Shown here: piece by piece, positions 62,187-64,000 of the stretch
Layout: the number at the start of each line of letters is the position of its first letter
Position numbering within the stretch: the first letter of the stretch is position 1
NCBI RefSeq assembly: GCF_001613345.1
Contig: NZ_BDCE01000078.1
Location: 62,001 to 126,000 of the forward strand
Source of the DNA: Nocardia uniformis NBRC 13702
GTDB taxonomy: Bacteria; Actinomycetota; Actinomycetes; Mycobacteriales; Mycobacteriaceae
DNA: 64,000 nt
Reading direction: 5' to 3'
Translations under genes and position numbers: made by a program
Notes under the pieces: model-generated
What the model was told of the DNA's origin: nothing
Seen by the model: the letters and a program-made list of their open reading frames with translations, nothing else
The model's database searches: none

Positions 62187-62693
62187 ATGACCAGTCGGAC
62201 CTCGGTGGTGGTGCACGCGGTCGGTGAGAGCGGGGCCACCGGGGAATTCCTCGGCGCGGCAACGTTGCTCGAACCGGAGTTCGCCCTGGTTCATCGGCCG
62301 TTGAACCAGGCATTGGCGAACGGGCCGCGGCGGCTGCGGGTCGGTATCTTCGCGGCCGAGCACGACATCGGCGAGGTCATCGATGTGGCCCGGATCAGGG
62401 TGGTACCCGACGCCCCGGATCTGGTGCTGCTCGAGCTCGCGGTGGCTTCGATGGCTCCCGCACACGGCGTCCCGGTCGCACTACTCGACGATCCGCTGGG
62501 TGTGCAGCCGTTCCTGGAACCGACCAACGCCGACATAGTCGCTGCCGTGCGCGTGGTGTTCGACCAGACCCCGCGGCCGCCCGATATCCCTGCGGCGGAG
62601 GCCATCGACGAGGTGGGGTTTGTGCCCGGCCTGGGCGGTTTTCCCGTGGAGGATCCGCTCAGATGGCTCTCCCGCCTCTTCGGCGGCGGGTGA
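62187..62693 (+). CDS. Protein resembling an inactive trypsin-like fold
   Basis: 168-residue protein divergent from lanKC. Segments GATGEFLGAATLLEPEFALV, LRVGIFAAEHDIGEVIDVAR and PDLVLLELA follow the trypsin-fold order (first barrel: capture strand, middle strand, then the D-L-A-L-L strand), but the His-Asp-Ser triad is not evident. No signal peptide. The C-terminal part (PAAEAIDEVGFVPGLGGFPV) is short. It may be a degenerate protease-like binding protein. It shares the operator region with lanKC, so a link to the lanthipeptide cluster is possible but unproven. Confidence 0.55.
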   Translation: MTSRTSVVVHAVGESGATGEFLGAATLLEPEFALVHRPLNQALANGPRRLRVGIFAAEHDIGEVIDVARIRVVPDAPDLVLLELAVASMAPAHGVPVALLDDPLGVQPFLEPTNADIVAAVRVVFDQTPRPPDIPAAEAIDEVGFVPGLGGFPVEDPLRWLSRLFGGG

Positions 62694-62839
62694 ACCCGTC
62701 CGCCGATTCCTCGGCGCGGAACGCTGTTTCAGCGGATGGAGCGGGAAGAACACCCGACCGGGCGACGCGGTCGAAGGATGTAGCGCTCGTACCCCGTACT
62801 TCGGGGCGAAGGTAGCGCATTCATGGGAAACTGCTGGTC

Positions 62840-64000
62840 ATGAGGCGGCAGGTGGCGGCGGGCCGACGGGTTCGCGGCGACCCGCGCGCACGGGCCGCCG
62901 TGTCGGTGCGCGCAGGAACCACGGCGGGGCCCGAACCCTCGAGCGTGGACGCCGCAGGACGGGCGGCCGATCGGGTACAGCGACCTGTCGTGCGTGATCG
63001 GATCGCGGACGCGGCGCTGGTAATCGTCACCGGTGCGGTGGATTTGGCCTTCTGGAGTGGAGACCGGGACCTGATCGGCGGCGGCGTGCTGCCGCTGTGG
63101 GTGGTTCCGGCCGCTGCGGCCGCCCTGTGCGCGGTGTTACTGCTGCGGCACCGGTTCCCGCTGGGGGTGTGGGTGCTGGCCTGGCTCTACACCAGCGTGA
63201 ATCTGTTTGTCCCGGAATACTATCCATTCGCCTATCTGCTGGTGGCGTCCTATGCGGTGGCGACCCGGGTACCCGGACCCACCGCCCGGCTGGTCCTGAT
63301 CGCGGCCGCCCTGCCGCTGGGCCTGTTCGGCTACCGGACCGCGCAGTCCGCCGCACCCGAAGCCCAGCTGCGTGACTTCGCCACCGCCGCGGCCTCGTGG
63401 GCGATAATCCTGTCCATCGCCTGGGGCCTGGGCAGGCTGGCGCACGCACGCGAACAGCATGCGCGCGCCGAACGGGAACGACTCGCGGCGGAGGCCGAGA
63501 AGGCGCTCGCCGCACAGCGATTGCGGCTCGCCCACGAATTGCACGACAGTGTCAGCGGCGCGGTCGCCGGGATGATCCTGCACGCGGGTGCCGCCCGGGC
63601 CGTCTGCGGCGGAGCCGATCCTCGTGTGCGGCAGGCGCTCGAGGTCATCGAACAGGCCGGTGCCCAGGCCATGACCGAATTGCACTCCATGCTCGGACTG
63701 CTGCGTTCGACTGTTCCGGCCGACCCGCCCGCGGCCCGTTTCGCCGATATCGAACGGCTGCTCGAATCCGCGCGTAACGCGGGCCTGGATATCCGCGTCG
63801 ACCGGACCGGTACCGCGCGGCCACTGTCCCCCGCCGCGGACCTCGCGGCCTATCGGATCGTTCAGGAGTCACTGACCAATGTCATCAAACACGCGGGGCG
63901 GGGCGCGGCGGTCACACTCGTCATCGACTGGACCGATCGCGCGCTCGACCTGACCGTCCGCAGCCGCGGCGGCCAGCCGACACCGGCACCCGCGACACTG
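62840..64000 (+). CDS. Sensor histidine kinase (3' end outside window)
   Basis: The first 387 residues of a two-component kinase; the frame is open at the window end. A basic N-terminus (RRQVAAGRRVRGDPRARAAV) is followed by about six membrane helices (VLPLWVVPAAAAALCAVLLL, VWVLAWLYTSVNLF, YLLVASYAVATRVPG, LVLIAAALPLGLFGYR, ATAAASWAIILSIAWGLG), a coiled region and the HisKA_3 dimerisation domain LRLAHELHDSVSGAVAG with phospho-acceptor His235. The ATPase domain starts at YRIVQESLTNVIKHAG (N box). The partner response regulator should lie just beyond the window. ATG 62840 is used; no strong ribosome binding site is visible. Confidence 0.88.
   Translation, partial: MRRQVAAGRRVRGDPRARAAVSVRAGTTAGPEPSSVDAAGRAADRVQRPVVRDRIADAALVIVTGAVDLAFWSGDRDLIGGGVLPLWVVPAAAAALCAVLLLRHRFPLGVWVLAWLYTSVNLFVPEYYPFAYLLVASYAVATRVPGPTARLVLIAAALPLGLFGYRTAQSAAPEAQLRDFATAAASWAIILSIAWGLGRLAHAREQHARAERERLAAEAEKALAAQRLRLAHELHDSVSGAVAGMILHAGAARAVCGGADPRVRQALEVIEQAGAQAMTELHSMLGLLRSTVPADPPAARFADIERLLESARNAGLDIRVDRTGTARPLSPAADLAAYRIVQESLTNVIKHAGRGAAVTLVIDWTDRALDLTVRSRGGQPTPAPATL

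Overview
The window is high-GC actinobacterial DNA and looks like a Nocardia-type mycolata chromosome. The evidence is the lipoprotein/pyrD/PEBP/M20-peptidase neighbourhood shared with Mycobacterium tuberculosis (the Rv2138-Rv2141c block), an actinobacterial integration host factor, F420-type enzymes, an MmpL transporter and an Mtb12-like lipoprotein. It carries about 50 protein genes, one tRNA-Leu and several broken genes.

Layout. 1-3395: lipoproteins and pyrD. 3459-4482: three small tandem paralogues on the minus strand. 4946-8293: an unusual plus-strand module of two GTP cyclohydrolase II homologues flanking a PfkB-fold protein. 8450-12364: acyl-CoA ligase, PEBP protein and M20 peptidase, where the mycobacterial-type gene order resumes. 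12665-17199: two diverged 400-residue paralogues around a divergent HxlR regulator/imine-reductase-like pair. 17353-22638: deazaflavin-type nitroreductase, lipoprotein, UvrA-like ATPase, Sel1 protein and mIHF. 22831-22913: tRNA-Leu(GAG), whose last 16 bp recur at 29269-29284 and so bracket a 6.4-kb island with an IS3 remnant, a large nuclease-plus-STAND-ATPase defence candidate, an unknown partner and an Mrr-like nuclease. 29381-33976: LysR regulator, SxxK serine hydrolase, penicillin-binding lipoprotein and DUF2599 protein. 34116-46273: phosphotransferase/LLM oxidoreductase pair, double-MerR regulator with a clear operator, MmpL transporter with C-terminal beta-sandwich repeats, LuxR regulator, flavin monooxygenase and a decayed hydrolase. 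46572-52540: purine catabolism (guanine deaminase, xanthine dehydrogenase subunits, XdhC). 52547-55418: TetR, Rieske oxygenase and an NAD(P)-dependent dehydrogenase-like protein. 55601-62010: a compact class III lanthipeptide operon. 62187-64000: an inactive-looking protease-like protein and a truncated histidine kinase.

The two most unusual systems are the following. (i) The lanthipeptide operon (lanKC, two 36-residue precursors, a 41-codon ORF, an MFS exporter and a prolyl oligopeptidase). Both precursors carry a Ser-x2-Ser-x3-Cys labionin motif directly after a Pro that would suit the co-encoded prolyl oligopeptidase. (ii) The cyclohydrolase/PfkB/cyclohydrolase module. One cyclohydrolase has lost the catalytic Tyr, the PfkB protein has lost its catalytic Asp, and the other cyclohydrolase is fused to membrane helices. 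A repeated palindrome precedes the first two genes. All functional statements come from sequence patterns read by eye; no database search was run.
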